This document shows, one piece after another, positions 17,362 through 26,712 of a stretch of DNA of 53,913 bases. A program made the position numbers and the translations under genes. How positions within the stretch are numbered: position 1 is the stretch's first letter; every line of letters begins with the position of its first letter. The notes beneath the pieces were generated by a model. The model was not told the origin of the DNA and did not search any database. It worked only from the letters and a program-made list of their open reading frames with translations. Source of the stretch: Candidatus Sumerlaeia bacterium (GTDB lineage: Bacteria; Sumerlaeota; Sumerlaeia; JADFCW01); NCBI GenBank assembly GCA_026415575.1, contig JAOAGV010000021.1:1-53913 (forward strand), in the 5' to 3' direction.

Positions 17362-18387
17362 TTATTGTGACTGCCCGCAGGGCGTTCCCAAGCAGGCCAA
17401 CTCGATGCCGGCTTCGGCAAACAGCCGCCGGGTCGTTAGGTCCATCGCATAGGCCTCGCGATAGACCACGCGCGCAATGCCCGCGTTGATGATGGACTTG
17501 GCGCAATAGGAACACGGGCAAAAGGTCGTATAGAGCGTTGCGCCCTGAATGCTGATGCCGTTGCAGGCGGCCTGCACGATGGCGTTTTCCTCGGCGTGGA
17601 CGCAGAGGCATTCGTCAAGACGCGTGCCCGATTCGGCCATCCCCCAGCAGCGGGGACAGCCACCCTCGTTGCAGTTTTTGATCCCTTTGGGCGTGCCGTT
17701 GTAACCGGTGGAGACAATCTGGCGGTTGCAGACAATGACGGCGCCGACGTGGCGGCTGAGGCAGTTGGAGCGCGAGGCGGCCACGCGCGCGACATTCATG
17801 AAGTATTCATCCCACGAGGGGCGGGGCGGCTGGCGGTGAATGAGGATTTCGCGCAGGGCCTTGTCAATTCGGGCGTGAAACGTATCGAGCGAGCCGTCGT
17901 TGCGCAGGACCATGTCGGCCTCCTCCCGGCAAAGGGCCAGTTGCTGGGCGTCGGGGTTTTCGCCGGCCATCTGGCGTTTTTCGGCGGCTACGAACTCTTC
18001 GAAGGTCGGCAGATTGTCGCCGGGCCGCGCCCGCGCCACCGAGCGTTCATAGCGAACGCGCCGCGGAGCATCCACGAAGAGCAGGAGGAAATCGCGCCGC
18101 AGCCGCAACGTGACCACCTCGGCCGGGTGGCGGATCGAGGTCACCACCCAGCGGGAATAGTCATTCATGCGCTGGAGGGCGCGGACGGCCAGAATCCCCG
18201 CGCCATAGCGCCGGCGCAGTTCATTGCCCACGTCGGTCAGCCGCTCGAGCGTCACCGCCTGACCGCGCGAAGCGATTTCCTCGCGGATCATATCCGAGAG
18301 CGAAATGTGGGCAAATCCCTTCTGCATCAAGTAGTGGGCCAGTGAATCTTTGCCTGCGCAAAAAAAACCTGTCACGCCCAGTATCAT
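17362..18387 (-). CDS. Two-domain dCMP deaminase (P-loop kinase-like domain plus deaminase)
   Basis: 341 residues. Residues 1-180 are a P-loop domain resembling dephospho-CoA/nucleotide kinases: GVTGFFCAGKDS at 5-16, ending in Asp where active kinases have Ser or Thr. Residues 188-335 are a zinc-dependent deoxycytidylate deaminase with HAEEN (zinc His264, catalytic Glu266) and PCSYC (zinc Cys292, Cys295). A second cysteine cluster CNEGGCPRC at 239-247 is typical of dCMP deaminases. Deamination of dCMP gives dUMP for thymidylate synthesis. The architecture and much of the deaminase sequence (PSWDEYFM, NGTPKGIKNCNEGGCPRC) recall yeast Dcd1. It stands alone, convergent with rpmA. Confidence 0.88.
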   Translation of the reverse strand: MILGVTGFFCAGKDSLAHYLMQKGFAHISLSDMIREEIASRGQAVTLERLTDVGNELRRRYGAGILAVRALQRMNDYSRWVVTSIRHPAEVVTLRLRRDFLLLFVDAPRRVRYERSVARARPGDNLPTFEEFVAAEKRQMAGENPDAQQLALCREEADMVLRNDGSLDTFHARIDKALREILIHRQPPRPSWDEYFMNVARVAASRSNCLSRHVGAVIVCNRQIVSTGYNGTPKGIKNCNEGGCPRCWGMAESGTRLDECLCVHAEENAIVQAACNGISIQGATLYTTFCPCSYCAKSIINAGIARVVYREAYAMDLTTRRLFAEAGIELACLGTPCGQSQ

Positions 18388-18666
18388 GGCGCACCTCGCG
18401 CGATTCGTTCGGAGTGGGAATGTCAGTATGCATCGGTTTCATTCCGGAGCATTTCCATAATCCGGCAGTGCAGGCGGATGCAACGTCTTTCTCTGAAGGC
18501 GACATATCCCATGGGCAGATTTCACGGACTTCGCCGATTTGTTCTTTGTTCGGGAGAAACCCTGCAGGGCGCACCCGCTGCGATTAACATTGACTCACTG
18601 TTTCCCCGTCTCATAAGCAAGAAGAGGAATACGGACCGTTGCATTCTCATTCGAACAGGAGAAATA
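18388..18666. other. Divergent gap between the dCMP deaminase and nitroreductase genes
   Basis: 279 bases with no supported gene. The nitroreductase frame is open upstream to 18478, but that part lacks family similarity. Promoters for both flanking genes should be here; none is clear. Confidence 0.4.
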
Positions 18667-19200
18667 ATGATGGACGTAATGCAAGCTATCCGAATCCGCC
18701 GCAGTGTCCGCAGCTACCAAGAGACGCCGATTCCCACTGATCTGCTCGACCGGCTTCTGGATGCGCTGCGTCTGGCGCCTTCGGCATGCAACTATCAGCC
18801 GTGGCGGTTTATTGTGGTGACGAATCGGGAGACGCGCACGCGGCTTGCAGCGGCCTGCAGAAACCAGAATTTTATCGCGCAGGCGCCCGTCATCATTGTC
18901 GGATGCGGATTTCCGGCCAAGGCCTATCAACGCATGGGCGGGTCGGGCAATAGCGTGGACATTGACGTAGCGATCGCGTTTGACCACCTGATGCTGGCGG
19001 CTGCCGAAGCGGGCTTGGGAACGTGCTGGATCGGCGCCTTCGAGGAAAAGGCCGTCAAAGAAATCTTGGGAGTTCCCGACGAGGCCAAGGTTGTGGCGCT
19101 GACTCCGCTGGGCTATCCGACCGAGCCGGGATTGTTGCATCCGGTGGAGGAGAACCGGCGTTTGGCTCGAACGCAGGTGATTGCGTTCGAGCGGTTCTGA
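18667..19200 (+). CDS. Nitroreductase-family FMN oxidoreductase
   Basis: 177 residues, single-domain nitroreductase fold. The N-terminal FMN-binding pattern IRIRRSVRSYQETPIP and the SACNYQPWRFIVV block (usually S..N.QPW) are diagnostic. LMLAAAEAGLGTCWIGAF is the second flavin-binding block, and ALTPLGYPTEP lies near the C-terminus. Members reduce nitro compounds, quinones or flavins with NAD(P)H; the substrate here is unknown. The start is placed at ATG 18667 because AGGAG ends five bases upstream (the next codon is also ATG). Monocistronic by position. Confidence 0.9.
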   Translation: MMDVMQAIRIRRSVRSYQETPIPTDLLDRLLDALRLAPSACNYQPWRFIVVTNRETRTRLAAACRNQNFIAQAPVIIVGCGFPAKAYQRMGGSGNSVDIDVAIAFDHLMLAAAEAGLGTCWIGAFEEKAVKEILGVPDEAKVVALTPLGYPTEPGLLHPVEENRRLARTQVIAFERF

Positions 19201-19239
19201 GGGAGAATCCAGATCGCTTTGCCTGCATTATTATCCACT

Positions 19240-19326
19240 GGAGGGTCGGGTTCCACCCCGACCGAATTTCAAAAGGATGCCGTGCAAGGCGTCCCTCACT
19301 GGAGGGTCGGGTTCCACGCCGACGCC
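19240..19326 (+). repeat. R2 repeat, double unit
   Basis: Two direct hairpin units, 19240-19264 and 19301-19326. The first folds GTCGGG-TTCCA-CCCGAC with extra flanking pairs. They are separated by an A/T-rich spacer and a GTGCAAGGC element. They lie between convergent genes, so a role in transcript 3' ends is possible. Confidence 0.75.
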
Positions 19327-19372
19327 ATCGGGAAGTGCCGACGCAGCGTTTTCACTGCGGCTATTCATTCCT

Positions 19373-22300
19373 TTATGTTGCGAATTCCCCGCCGTTGTCC
19401 CGCGTGACAAAAATGTAGGCGTCTTCGAGCGAAGGCTCGATGGGCATGGCGCCGGCCAGATCGCACCTGTCGGCAATAAAGCGATAGAGTACGCGATCGG
19501 GTCCGGCGGCTTTTTTGTGGAGGAGACTGTGGCGGCGGGCGATGTCCGGCTCGGCGTCCAAAGTTCCGGCCACTTCCCAGATGCGGCCTCGCGCCAGAGC
19601 AATCAATCCGGCCGGCGTGCCGTCAAAGACGATGCGCCCGTGATTGAGGACGGCCAGCCGCCGGCAACTGCTCGAAATATCATCTATGATGTGTGTGGAA
19701 AGAATCACGATGCGGTCTTGGGCCAGTTGGGAGAGCAGCACGCGGAATTTGACGCGCTCGATGGGGTCGAGACCGGCGGTCGGTTCGTCCACAATAATCA
19801 CGCGCGGCAGCGTCAGCAGGAGACGGGCGATGCCGAGCCGTCGGGCCATGCCGCCGGAGAAGGTGCCGACGCGCTCGTTGGCGACAGGGGCGAGGCCGAC
19901 TTGCTCGAGCACGGCAGCGATGTTGCGCTCGCGGGCAGCGCGGTCGCGAATGCCGAGGATGAGACTATAGTAGTCCAAATACTGGCGGGCGGTCAGTTGA
20001 CCGTGCAGACCGAACGATTGGGGCAGATAGCCGATTTGTGCGCGCGCCTCGCGGTCCTGACGGGCCATGTCGTAGCCGTTGATCTCGATATAGCCGCAGG
20101 TGGGCCGGATCAGACCGGTCATTGCGTGAAGCAGTGTGGTCTTGCCTGCGCCGTTGGGGCCGAGCAAGCCAAACATCCCTTTTTCAATAAACAAGTCCAC
20201 GTTGCGAAGCGCCTCGACGCCGTCGGGCGGCCGTGCGCCGTATTTGTAGCGGCGGGAAGGAATGGCGTTCAGCACGAGGGTGGGTTTGCGAACGGGATAG
20301 ATCATGCGCACGTGGCGGACGAGAACGCCGAGTGGCGCGGATGCCGCGTCGGGCGGCTGTGGGGAAAGATTGGTTGGCTCGGCACTCTCGGAAGGCGCGG
20401 AATCGGTGCTGCGGTGCATGACGACGTCGAAGGTGGGCGCCGCAAAGAGCGGCCCGCCGGCGGGGGCCAGTTCCAGACGTTTGGCGCGCATACGGGCCGG
20501 ACGGAGGAAATAGAAAATCCACCGCCATCGCCAGAGGCGGAGCCCGATGCGCTTGAGAAAATCGAGGGCATCCTCGATGTTCATCAGCATGGCGGGGATC
20601 ACAATCAGGGTCAGGAGAGTCGAGACGCAGAGGCCGCTGATAATGACAACGGCCAGTCCGGCCCAGTTGATCTGTTCGTTGCTGCGAAAGGCCATGGGCG
20701 CCAGCCCCAGCGTAGTGGTCAGGGCGGTCATCAGAATGGGGCGTAAACGGGCACGACAGGCGACAACGATGGCCGCGGTGCGGCGATAGCCGCGTTCGCG
20801 ACGCAGCATTGAAATGAAATCCATCATCACGATGCCGTTATTGACCACTATGCCGGTGAGAATAACCATGCCGAGCATGGCCAGTTCATCAAACCGTGTG
20901 CCGGTCAGAACCAACGCCCACAGCACGCCAACGGCGGCGAGGGGAAATGACAGCATGATGACAAAGGGCGACAGGAGCGATTCAAAAACCGACGCCATAA
21001 CCATGTAAATCAGGATGGCAATAATGTAAAGCATCCAAAGCAGTTGCTGTTCGTTTTCGCGGATGCGTTTGCTTTCCCCCTGAATCTCGGCTTTGAAGCC
21101 GGCCGGCAAGCGGGAATTCTGGATCAAAGTTGCCACGGCCTCTTCGACCAGATTGCGGTTGACGCCGCGCTCAAAGGAATAAATCAAGCGGTTGGCAAAT
21201 TGCAGGTTGTCGCGGTGCAGGTGGTCCACGCCGGAGGTTTTTCGAAAATGGCCGACTTCGGACAGGGGGACACGGCTGCCCGAAGGCAGGAGAATCTCCA
21301 TGGAGCGGACCTCGCTGAGGGGCCGCGCCGTCTCCTGCTCTTGGATGACATTGCTTTGGCCGAGCCGTCCCATGCGAAGGAGAACATCAATGCGGCGGTC
21401 GCCGCGTTCGAGCGTCAGCTGGGAAAACTGACCGCTGCGTTGCGAAGTTTCGAAATAGGAGGAGAGGTCGGCGGCGGTGAGATCGAACTGGGCGGCGCGG
21501 TTGCGGTCGAGCACATAGTGGATTTCTGGTTCACCCTCGAACCCGTGGATCTCCACGCGCGAAATGCCGGGGATCAGTTCCAACTGCCGGGCCATCGCAA
21601 CGGTGACCCATTCCATTTCCTCCCAATGGGAGCCATAGATCGTAATCAGACCGCCTTCCGAGTATGACATATACGAGCGGCGGGAGCGGCTGGTGCCCTC
21701 GATGTTGAAGGGGCGGAGACTGACGAGGGCGCCGGGAACATCGCCGATGACGCTTAGCACGCTCTCACGCACTTCCTGCAGGGTGCGTTTGCGCTGTTTT
21801 TGGGGCACCAGAGTAACATAGACGGTGGCGTCCTCGGCGGGATGGCCAAAGCTGCGGGTCTTTTCGAGTTCCGGAATTTTACGGAGTCGTTTTTCCACCT
21901 CATCCAGCGCCTGCACCAGTTGCTGGCGGGTCGAGCCGCGCGGCACTTGGACGAAAATGGGAAAACTATTGCCCTCGCTGTCCTGCCGCATAGCGCTGCG
22001 GTTGATGCGCGGCAGGCAAGTATAGGTGGTCAGCCAGACGACCAGAATCATGAGCAACAGAAGCCGGACACGATGGCGGAGCGCTGTGCGCAACGCCATC
22101 ATATAGGCCTCGCGGTAAATGCGCCGCGGCCGGCTGAGAAAGGCCGGCCAGTAGGGATGATACCGGCGAAGCCAGACGCCCAGCCTCGCAAGCAGGCGCC
22201 GCCACCGGCCCTGTTTTGCCGAAGTTTTCTCGCGGGCAACCAGAATACGCGACGTCGCCATGGGCACCAAAGTCAGGGCTACGGCCAAGGATACAATGAT

Positions 22301-23707
22301 AGGAAAACAGATGGCGAGCGCGCCTTCGCGAAACATCAGACTCATTTCGCCTTCGAGAAACAGAATCGGTGCAAATACGACCACATTGGTCATGGTGGTG
22401 GCCAGAAGGGCGCGCCAGACTTCCTCGGTTCCGCGCTGGGCGGCTTCGAGACCATGGCGTGTACGCTCGAAGTGGCGGAAGATGTTTTCGAGCACCACGA
22501 TCGCACTGTCGAGCAGCATGCCGATGCCAAGAGCCAGCCCGACCAGCGTGATGATGTTGAGCGAAAGGCCACCGAAATACATGAGATTGAACGTCGTTAC
22601 CACTGAGATGGGAATGGCGGTGAAGACAATGGCGGCCATGCGCAAATTGCGGACAAACAACATGAGGACCACCATGGCAAGGAGGGCCCCGACGATGGCC
22701 AGATTGCGGACTTCGACGATAATCTCCTCAATGGTCTTCGCCGTATCGTCCACGATGGTGATCTTGTAGCCCGGCGGCAGGGAGGCCTCCATTTCTTTCA
22801 GGGCAGCGCGGACCTTGACGGCAAGGCGCAACGGATTGGCGCTGGCGTCCTTGCGCAGCACCAACCCGACGGTATTCAGGCCGTCCACACGTGACACGTA
22901 TTCGGACAGCCGCTGATTGCGATAGACCGTAGCGATGTCATTCAAGCGGAGTATGCCGCGGTCGTCCACAGGCAGACGTTGCAGGTCCTGTTCATTGGAG
23001 ATGACTTCGTCGAGCACAAGGGCAAAATCCTCGTGGGCGTCGCGGATGCGGCCCAAAGTCATCTTGCCGCCGGCGGCTGAGCGAATGCGCGACAGAACAC
23101 GGGGAAGGCCGAGACCCTGCGCAACCAGTCGATCGCGCTGAAACACCACGTCCACGCTGTCGCGCGAATGACCGCCGAGGCTGACTTCGGCAATGCCGTC
23201 AATGGCCTCGAGTTGCGGTTTGAGCTGGTCTTCGGCAATCTGGCGGAGAATGTCGGTGTCTTCGCGACCGGCAACGCTGATCCACATGAAGAAGCTCAGC
23301 ATTTGCTCGGTGCCGTACGAACGGAGGCTAATGTAACTGCCGCGACGGGGAAGCGTCATGCGGAATGCCGTGAGTTTGTCCTGCAGATTGAGCGTGGCAA
23401 ACCGCATATCGGTGCCGAAATCAAACAGAATTTCGATGCGGGAGAAACCGGCGAACGTGGTGGAATTGATCTCGCGCACGCGGGGCGTCGCCGCAACTAT
23501 CCCTTCGATCGGCTTGGTCAGGCGATCCACCGTATCGGAGACCGACAGACCCTCGTAGCGTGCGTAGATGCTGGCTCCGGGCAATGCCACATTGGGAAGC
23601 AGCTGCACGGGCAGTTCATAGTAGGAGACAACGCCCAGCAATACCAGCGCGATGAAGAACATCGTCGTGGTCACGGGGCGATGGATGGCGAGGCGGGAAA
23701 TAATCAT
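19373..23707 (-). CDS. RND-family exporter fused to an ABC-type ATPase
   Basis: 1444 residues in one uninterrupted frame. Residues 1 to about 1050 are a complete RND inner-membrane exporter (AcrB/CzcA class): N-terminal MIISRLAIHRPVTTTMFFIA, two periplasmic porter halves, and TM4 MLLDSAIVVLENI, which keeps one of the two proton-relay aspartates. After a 60-70-residue Pro/Ser/Ala-rich linker comes an ABC ATPase: Walker A GPNGAGKT (about 1183-1190), Q-loop YLPQSFGL, signature FSGGM (about 1283), Walker B VIIVDEP (about 1303) and switch His (about 1339). Such ATPases pair with ABC-2 permeases, and one is encoded directly upstream. ATG 23707 is preferred over GTG 23725 by family N-terminus. No adaptor or outer-membrane channel gene is adjacent. 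Confidence 0.9.
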   Translation of the reverse strand: MIISRLAIHRPVTTTMFFIALVLLGVVSYYELPVQLLPNVALPGASIYARYEGLSVSDTVDRLTKPIEGIVAATPRVREINSTTFAGFSRIEILFDFGTDMRFATLNLQDKLTAFRMTLPRRGSYISLRSYGTEQMLSFFMWISVAGREDTDILRQIAEDQLKPQLEAIDGIAEVSLGGHSRDSVDVVFQRDRLVAQGLGLPRVLSRIRSAAGGKMTLGRIRDAHEDFALVLDEVISNEQDLQRLPVDDRGILRLNDIATVYRNQRLSEYVSRVDGLNTVGLVLRKDASANPLRLAVKVRAALKEMEASLPPGYKITIVDDTAKTIEEIIVEVRNLAIVGALLAMVVLMLFVRNLRMAAIVFTAIPISVVTTFNLMYFGGLSLNIITLVGLALGIGMLLDSAIVVLENIFRHFERTRHGLEAAQRGTEEVWRALLATTMTNVVVFAPILFLEGEMSLMFREGALAICFPIIVSLAVALTLVPMATSRILVAREKTSAKQGRWRRLLARLGVWLRRYHPYWPAFLSRPRRIYREAYMMALRTALRHRVRLLLLMILVVWLTTYTCLPRINRSAMRQDSEGNSFPIFVQVPRGSTRQQLVQALDEVEKRLRKIPELEKTRSFGHPAEDATVYVTLVPQKQRKRTLQEVRESVLSVIGDVPGALVSLRPFNIEGTSRSRRSYMSYSEGGLITIYGSHWEEMEWVTVAMARQLELIPGISRVEIHGFEGEPEIHYVLDRNRAAQFDLTAADLSSYFETSQRSGQFSQLTLERGDRRIDVLLRMGRLGQSNVIQEQETARPLSEVRSMEILLPSGSRVPLSEVGHFRKTSGVDHLHRDNLQFANRLIYSFERGVNRNLVEEAVATLIQNSRLPAGFKAEIQGESKRIRENEQQLLWMLYIIAILIYMVMASVFESLLSPFVIMLSFPLAAVGVLWALVLTGTRFDELAMLGMVILTGIVVNNGIVMMDFISMLRRERGYRRTAAIVVACRARLRPILMTALTTTLGLAPMAFRSNEQINWAGLAVVIISGLCVSTLLTLIVIPAMLMNIEDALDFLKRIGLRLWRWRWIFYFLRPARMRAKRLELAPAGGPLFAAPTFDVVMHRSTDSAPSESAEPTNLSPQPPDAASAPLGVLVRHVRMIYPVRKPTLVLNAIPSRRYKYGARPPDGVEALRNVDLFIEKGMFGLLGPNGAGKTTLLHAMTGLIRPTCGYIEINGYDMARQDREARAQIGYLPQSFGLHGQLTARQYLDYYSLILGIRDRAARERNIAAVLEQVGLAPVANERVGTFSGGMARRLGIARLLLTLPRVIIVDEPTAGLDPIERVKFRVLLSQLAQDRIVILSTHIIDDISSSCRRLAVLNHGRIVFDGTPAGLIALARGRIWEVAGTLDAEPDIARRHSLLHKKAAGPDRVLYRFIADRCDLAGAMPIEPSLEDAYIFVTRDNGGEFAT

Positions 23708-23764
23708 GCGCTGGCAACTGCACACACGTTCGGGCGCCGACGCGGCGTCCGTATGGGCATCTGT

Positions 23765-26452
23765 CTATTCGAGCACAAGAACGCGCCGCCACGCCGGACC
23801 GCGGCTGCGCGTTTCGGCTTGCACTGTCATTTCTTGCGTAATCCAGTTTTGCGGGTCAACATAAACCGCCTCCGGCCGGTCGGGCACATGAAGGGTGACC
23901 GTCTGCGAAGTGCCGCTGTCCAGCCAGATCGGGCGCGTGATCCGGTCGCGCTCGGTTTGAAGCAGAACAGGCACGGGCATTTTCCCCTGCCCTTGATTGG
24001 CGACGACAAAAGTCACGTCGTATTCGATGTCACGGGTGCGCTTGTTTTCGACCATGCGGGCATAGGCGCTCGTAACGACATAGCGGGGGGTGCCCTTGCC
24101 GTGGAGCCAGTGGTCGAAAAACCAATCCAGCGGCGCGCCGTAGAAGCGTTCGGCCAGTTGCCGCAGATCGGCCTCGCGGACGGTACGGTCGGCGAATTCA
24201 GCAATCAATGCGCGGAGAAACGCCGCGAATTTATCATCCTCGAGCAGATAGTGCAGCATCCGCCAAATGTGAACGGCCTGCAAAGGCTCAAATGCCGGCA
24301 TGGCCATGCGGGCGACAAGGGGGGTATCGAACAGGGCGCGCCGTGCCGGATCGAGCAGCGAACGCTCGGAGCGCGACGTGCGGGTCTGAAACAGGCTGCG
24401 CGAGCGGCGGGCCAGAGGACCGATCTCGCTGCGCTGATAGGTTGAGATCAGATAGGAATACAAGGCTTCGCGCAACGGCCCGATGGACCGTTCAAAACGA
24501 AGCGATTCGCGCAGGATTCGAGCCGCCAGCGCCGACGACAACCGTGTCTGATAGACATCCAGAGCCGCGATGCCTTCGTACTTCCGCTGGTCGAACGCCG
24601 GTCGGAAACGCTGCAGGCGGGTCAAATCGCTCCAGGCAAGTGTTCCGGACGGCAGGCCGCGTTCCTCGCTGCGGACGCCGAATGGGGCTTCCAACAACGT
24701 GACCTGCGAGCCGCGGGGCGGCCCCAGAATTTGCCCCCACCGCTCGAGGGTTTCCGACAGTTCGCGCAGGGCGAATTCAAGCGTGTCGCGGTGGCTTCGA
24801 AAACAATACACGCGCAAGGGCAGCGCACCAAATTGCCGTTCGATCATTTCATAGGGACCGGCCCACAGGGTGAAATCGCTGCGGGCCCACGACGAGCGAA
24901 AGACCGGAACGCTCGTTCCATCGGCACGCCGGTCGGCGACCACCGTGCCGTCGGGCGACACCCATTCGAGGCCGGCGATGGGTGCCAGCTCGATGGCACA
25001 GGTGAACGAGCGCGGCGCCTGAGAGAAGTCCACGCCGCGTTTGCCGCGCGTCAGCGCAACGGTTCGCGGCAGAGCCGATGCGCCTACACGGACGAACCGC
25101 CGGCCGCCGAGATCCTCGAACGGCTCGCTGCGCACATCATAGAGGCCGGCCGAGGTCGGGCGGTCGCCGATGCGCACTTGCATGGGATGTCCGCTATAGA
25201 CCAATCGCACGGAGGTTGTGGATTCGACCGTCAGCGATGAAAGAAAATCCACTGCTGCCAAATTCGCCCACTGCCGCAAGCGCAATGGCTCGCCTCCGGC
25301 GCTTTCGACGCGCTCGATCTCCATGCCGAAGGGCAGGCTGAAGACCACGCACGAGACGGCAGTACGGGTGGTATTGGCGACCTCCACGCGAAGGTCGCAG
25401 GCAATCCGGCCGGAGCGCGAAACGTTCAACGAACCGGCAATATGACGGATGGGAAGGCCGGCGGCGACGGGGCCGTTGTGGCGAAGTTCCTCGCGCAGTT
25501 CGCGCGCCCACCGTTGCTCCTGGCCGGAGCGCGTGCGATGCTCCCACGCGGCGCGACCGGCCAAGGCAGCAGCGAAAGCGAGCGCGACCACAAGCGCCAG
25601 ATGAACGGAGGGTCCGGCTTGGCGGTCGGGCAGGAGGTCCGTGAAAAAGCGCCGGAAAGTCGGCATGTCCGTCCAGCGATGGATTTTGCCCGCCACACTT
25701 CGCTGTGGCTCGCGTCGGCGGAAATGATAGCCGGCCAGAACAAGAAAGGCCAGACACAGGGCAAGAGTGTTGAGAAATCCGGACACGTAAAGCGGAGCGC
25801 TGAGATCGCGGCCGATCTCCGGGATGTACGGTTGTTGGAGCGGCTCGATCAACCGTTCACTCCAACCCAGAAATGGCCAACCCAGTTTGCCTGTGTAATG
25901 ATAGAGCAAGCCGGCAAGCAAGATCGCTGCACCGTAGGCAAGAATGTTGTGTTTGAACACAACGCGGACCCAAACGACCAGCGCGGCTAAACCCATGGCC
26001 AAGGGCGCCGCCCCCAAGGCCCACAGCCAGATAAACGGCTGCGGGCAAAGGAGGGGGTCAAAGTAGATTCGGCCGACGACAAAACGGGTGGTGAGGGTCG
26101 CAGCTGCCAAGAAAGCCGTCACAGCCGCGACGGCGGCCCAGCAGCCCAAAAGATAGCTGAACGTTGAAAAGGGTTTTGTGAAAAGGATGGGGTGTATTCC
26201 TGTAGCGCGCACGCGGCTGATGCTGTCCACCGCAACGATGATTACGATCGGAACAAACAGCCGCCACAGCCAGATTGTTTTTTCGAGGTAGCCGCTGATC
26301 AGATCATCGAGCTTTTCGCGCGATGGATCGGGCGCAAGAAGAACGGCCCATGGGACGGCGGCGGCCATCAGAAGTGCCGCGCAAAGCCACAGCCGCCAGC
26401 TCTTGACGTGCATCCAAAGTTCGTAGCGGAAGAAAGCGAAAAACCTGCGCAC
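23765..26452 (-). CDS. ABC-2 type permease with degenerate M1-peptidase-like domain
   Basis: 895 residues. The first 250 form an ABC-2 permease half (MRRFFAFFRYELWMHVKSWR, then about six hydrophobic segments). Residues 300-895 resemble periplasmic M1 aminopeptidase domains seen in Bacteroidetes-type ABC permeases. The C-terminal FYGAPLDWFFDHWLHGKGTP block is characteristic. The zinc motif HExxH and its distal Glu are not present; the expected region reads QTRLSSALAARILRESL. It therefore looks like a non-catalytic peptidase relative. It starts at GTG 26452 with AGGA eight bases upstream, and ends 57 bases before the ATPase-bearing RND fusion, its probable partner. Confidence 0.8.
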   Translation of the reverse strand: MRRFFAFFRYELWMHVKSWRLWLCAALLMAAAVPWAVLLAPDPSREKLDDLISGYLEKTIWLWRLFVPIVIIVAVDSISRVRATGIHPILFTKPFSTFSYLLGCWAAVAAVTAFLAAATLTTRFVVGRIYFDPLLCPQPFIWLWALGAAPLAMGLAALVVWVRVVFKHNILAYGAAILLAGLLYHYTGKLGWPFLGWSERLIEPLQQPYIPEIGRDLSAPLYVSGFLNTLALCLAFLVLAGYHFRRREPQRSVAGKIHRWTDMPTFRRFFTDLLPDRQAGPSVHLALVVALAFAAALAGRAAWEHRTRSGQEQRWARELREELRHNGPVAAGLPIRHIAGSLNVSRSGRIACDLRVEVANTTRTAVSCVVFSLPFGMEIERVESAGGEPLRLRQWANLAAVDFLSSLTVESTTSVRLVYSGHPMQVRIGDRPTSAGLYDVRSEPFEDLGGRRFVRVGASALPRTVALTRGKRGVDFSQAPRSFTCAIELAPIAGLEWVSPDGTVVADRRADGTSVPVFRSSWARSDFTLWAGPYEMIERQFGALPLRVYCFRSHRDTLEFALRELSETLERWGQILGPPRGSQVTLLEAPFGVRSEERGLPSGTLAWSDLTRLQRFRPAFDQRKYEGIAALDVYQTRLSSALAARILRESLRFERSIGPLREALYSYLISTYQRSEIGPLARRSRSLFQTRTSRSERSLLDPARRALFDTPLVARMAMPAFEPLQAVHIWRMLHYLLEDDKFAAFLRALIAEFADRTVREADLRQLAERFYGAPLDWFFDHWLHGKGTPRYVVTSAYARMVENKRTRDIEYDVTFVVANQGQGKMPVPVLLQTERDRITRPIWLDSGTSQTVTLHVPDRPEAVYVDPQNWITQEMTVQAETRSRGPAWRRVLVLE

Positions 26453-26607
26453 CGTGCAATTCCTGACTTAAGAGACGGAGAAAAGAGGGATCTGTTGGTC
26501 CGTCCAAAACCCCCAGAGACAGGAGCGTGTGCCATACGAAAAGGCGAAAGCAAGGGATTTTGGCCTTGAGTGGATGTGCAAAGTAGGGAACGAAGTTTTA
26601 TGTCGTA

Positions 26608-26632
26608 GGAAGGTCGAGTTCCACCTCGACCG
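26608..26632 (+). repeat. R2 repeat, single unit
   Basis: GGAAGGTCGAGTTCCACCTC followed by GACCG. The stem has A in place of G and the matching T in place of C (GTCGAG with CTCGAC), a compensatory change relative to the commonest unit. It lies in the 260-base gap between the kinase stop and the permease start. Confidence 0.7.
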
Positions 26633-26712
26633 CATACTGTTTAACAAAATCCCAAGAAGTGGTTTTTGGATTTTGGCCGCCGCGGAAGGCGTCCATCCAG
26701 CGGTCGTTCCCG

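Noticed and set aside
17362-17930. Possible gene split between the kinase-like and deaminase parts
   Set aside because: The frame is continuous with no internal ribosome site before the deaminase domain, and the same fused layout exists in fungal Dcd1.
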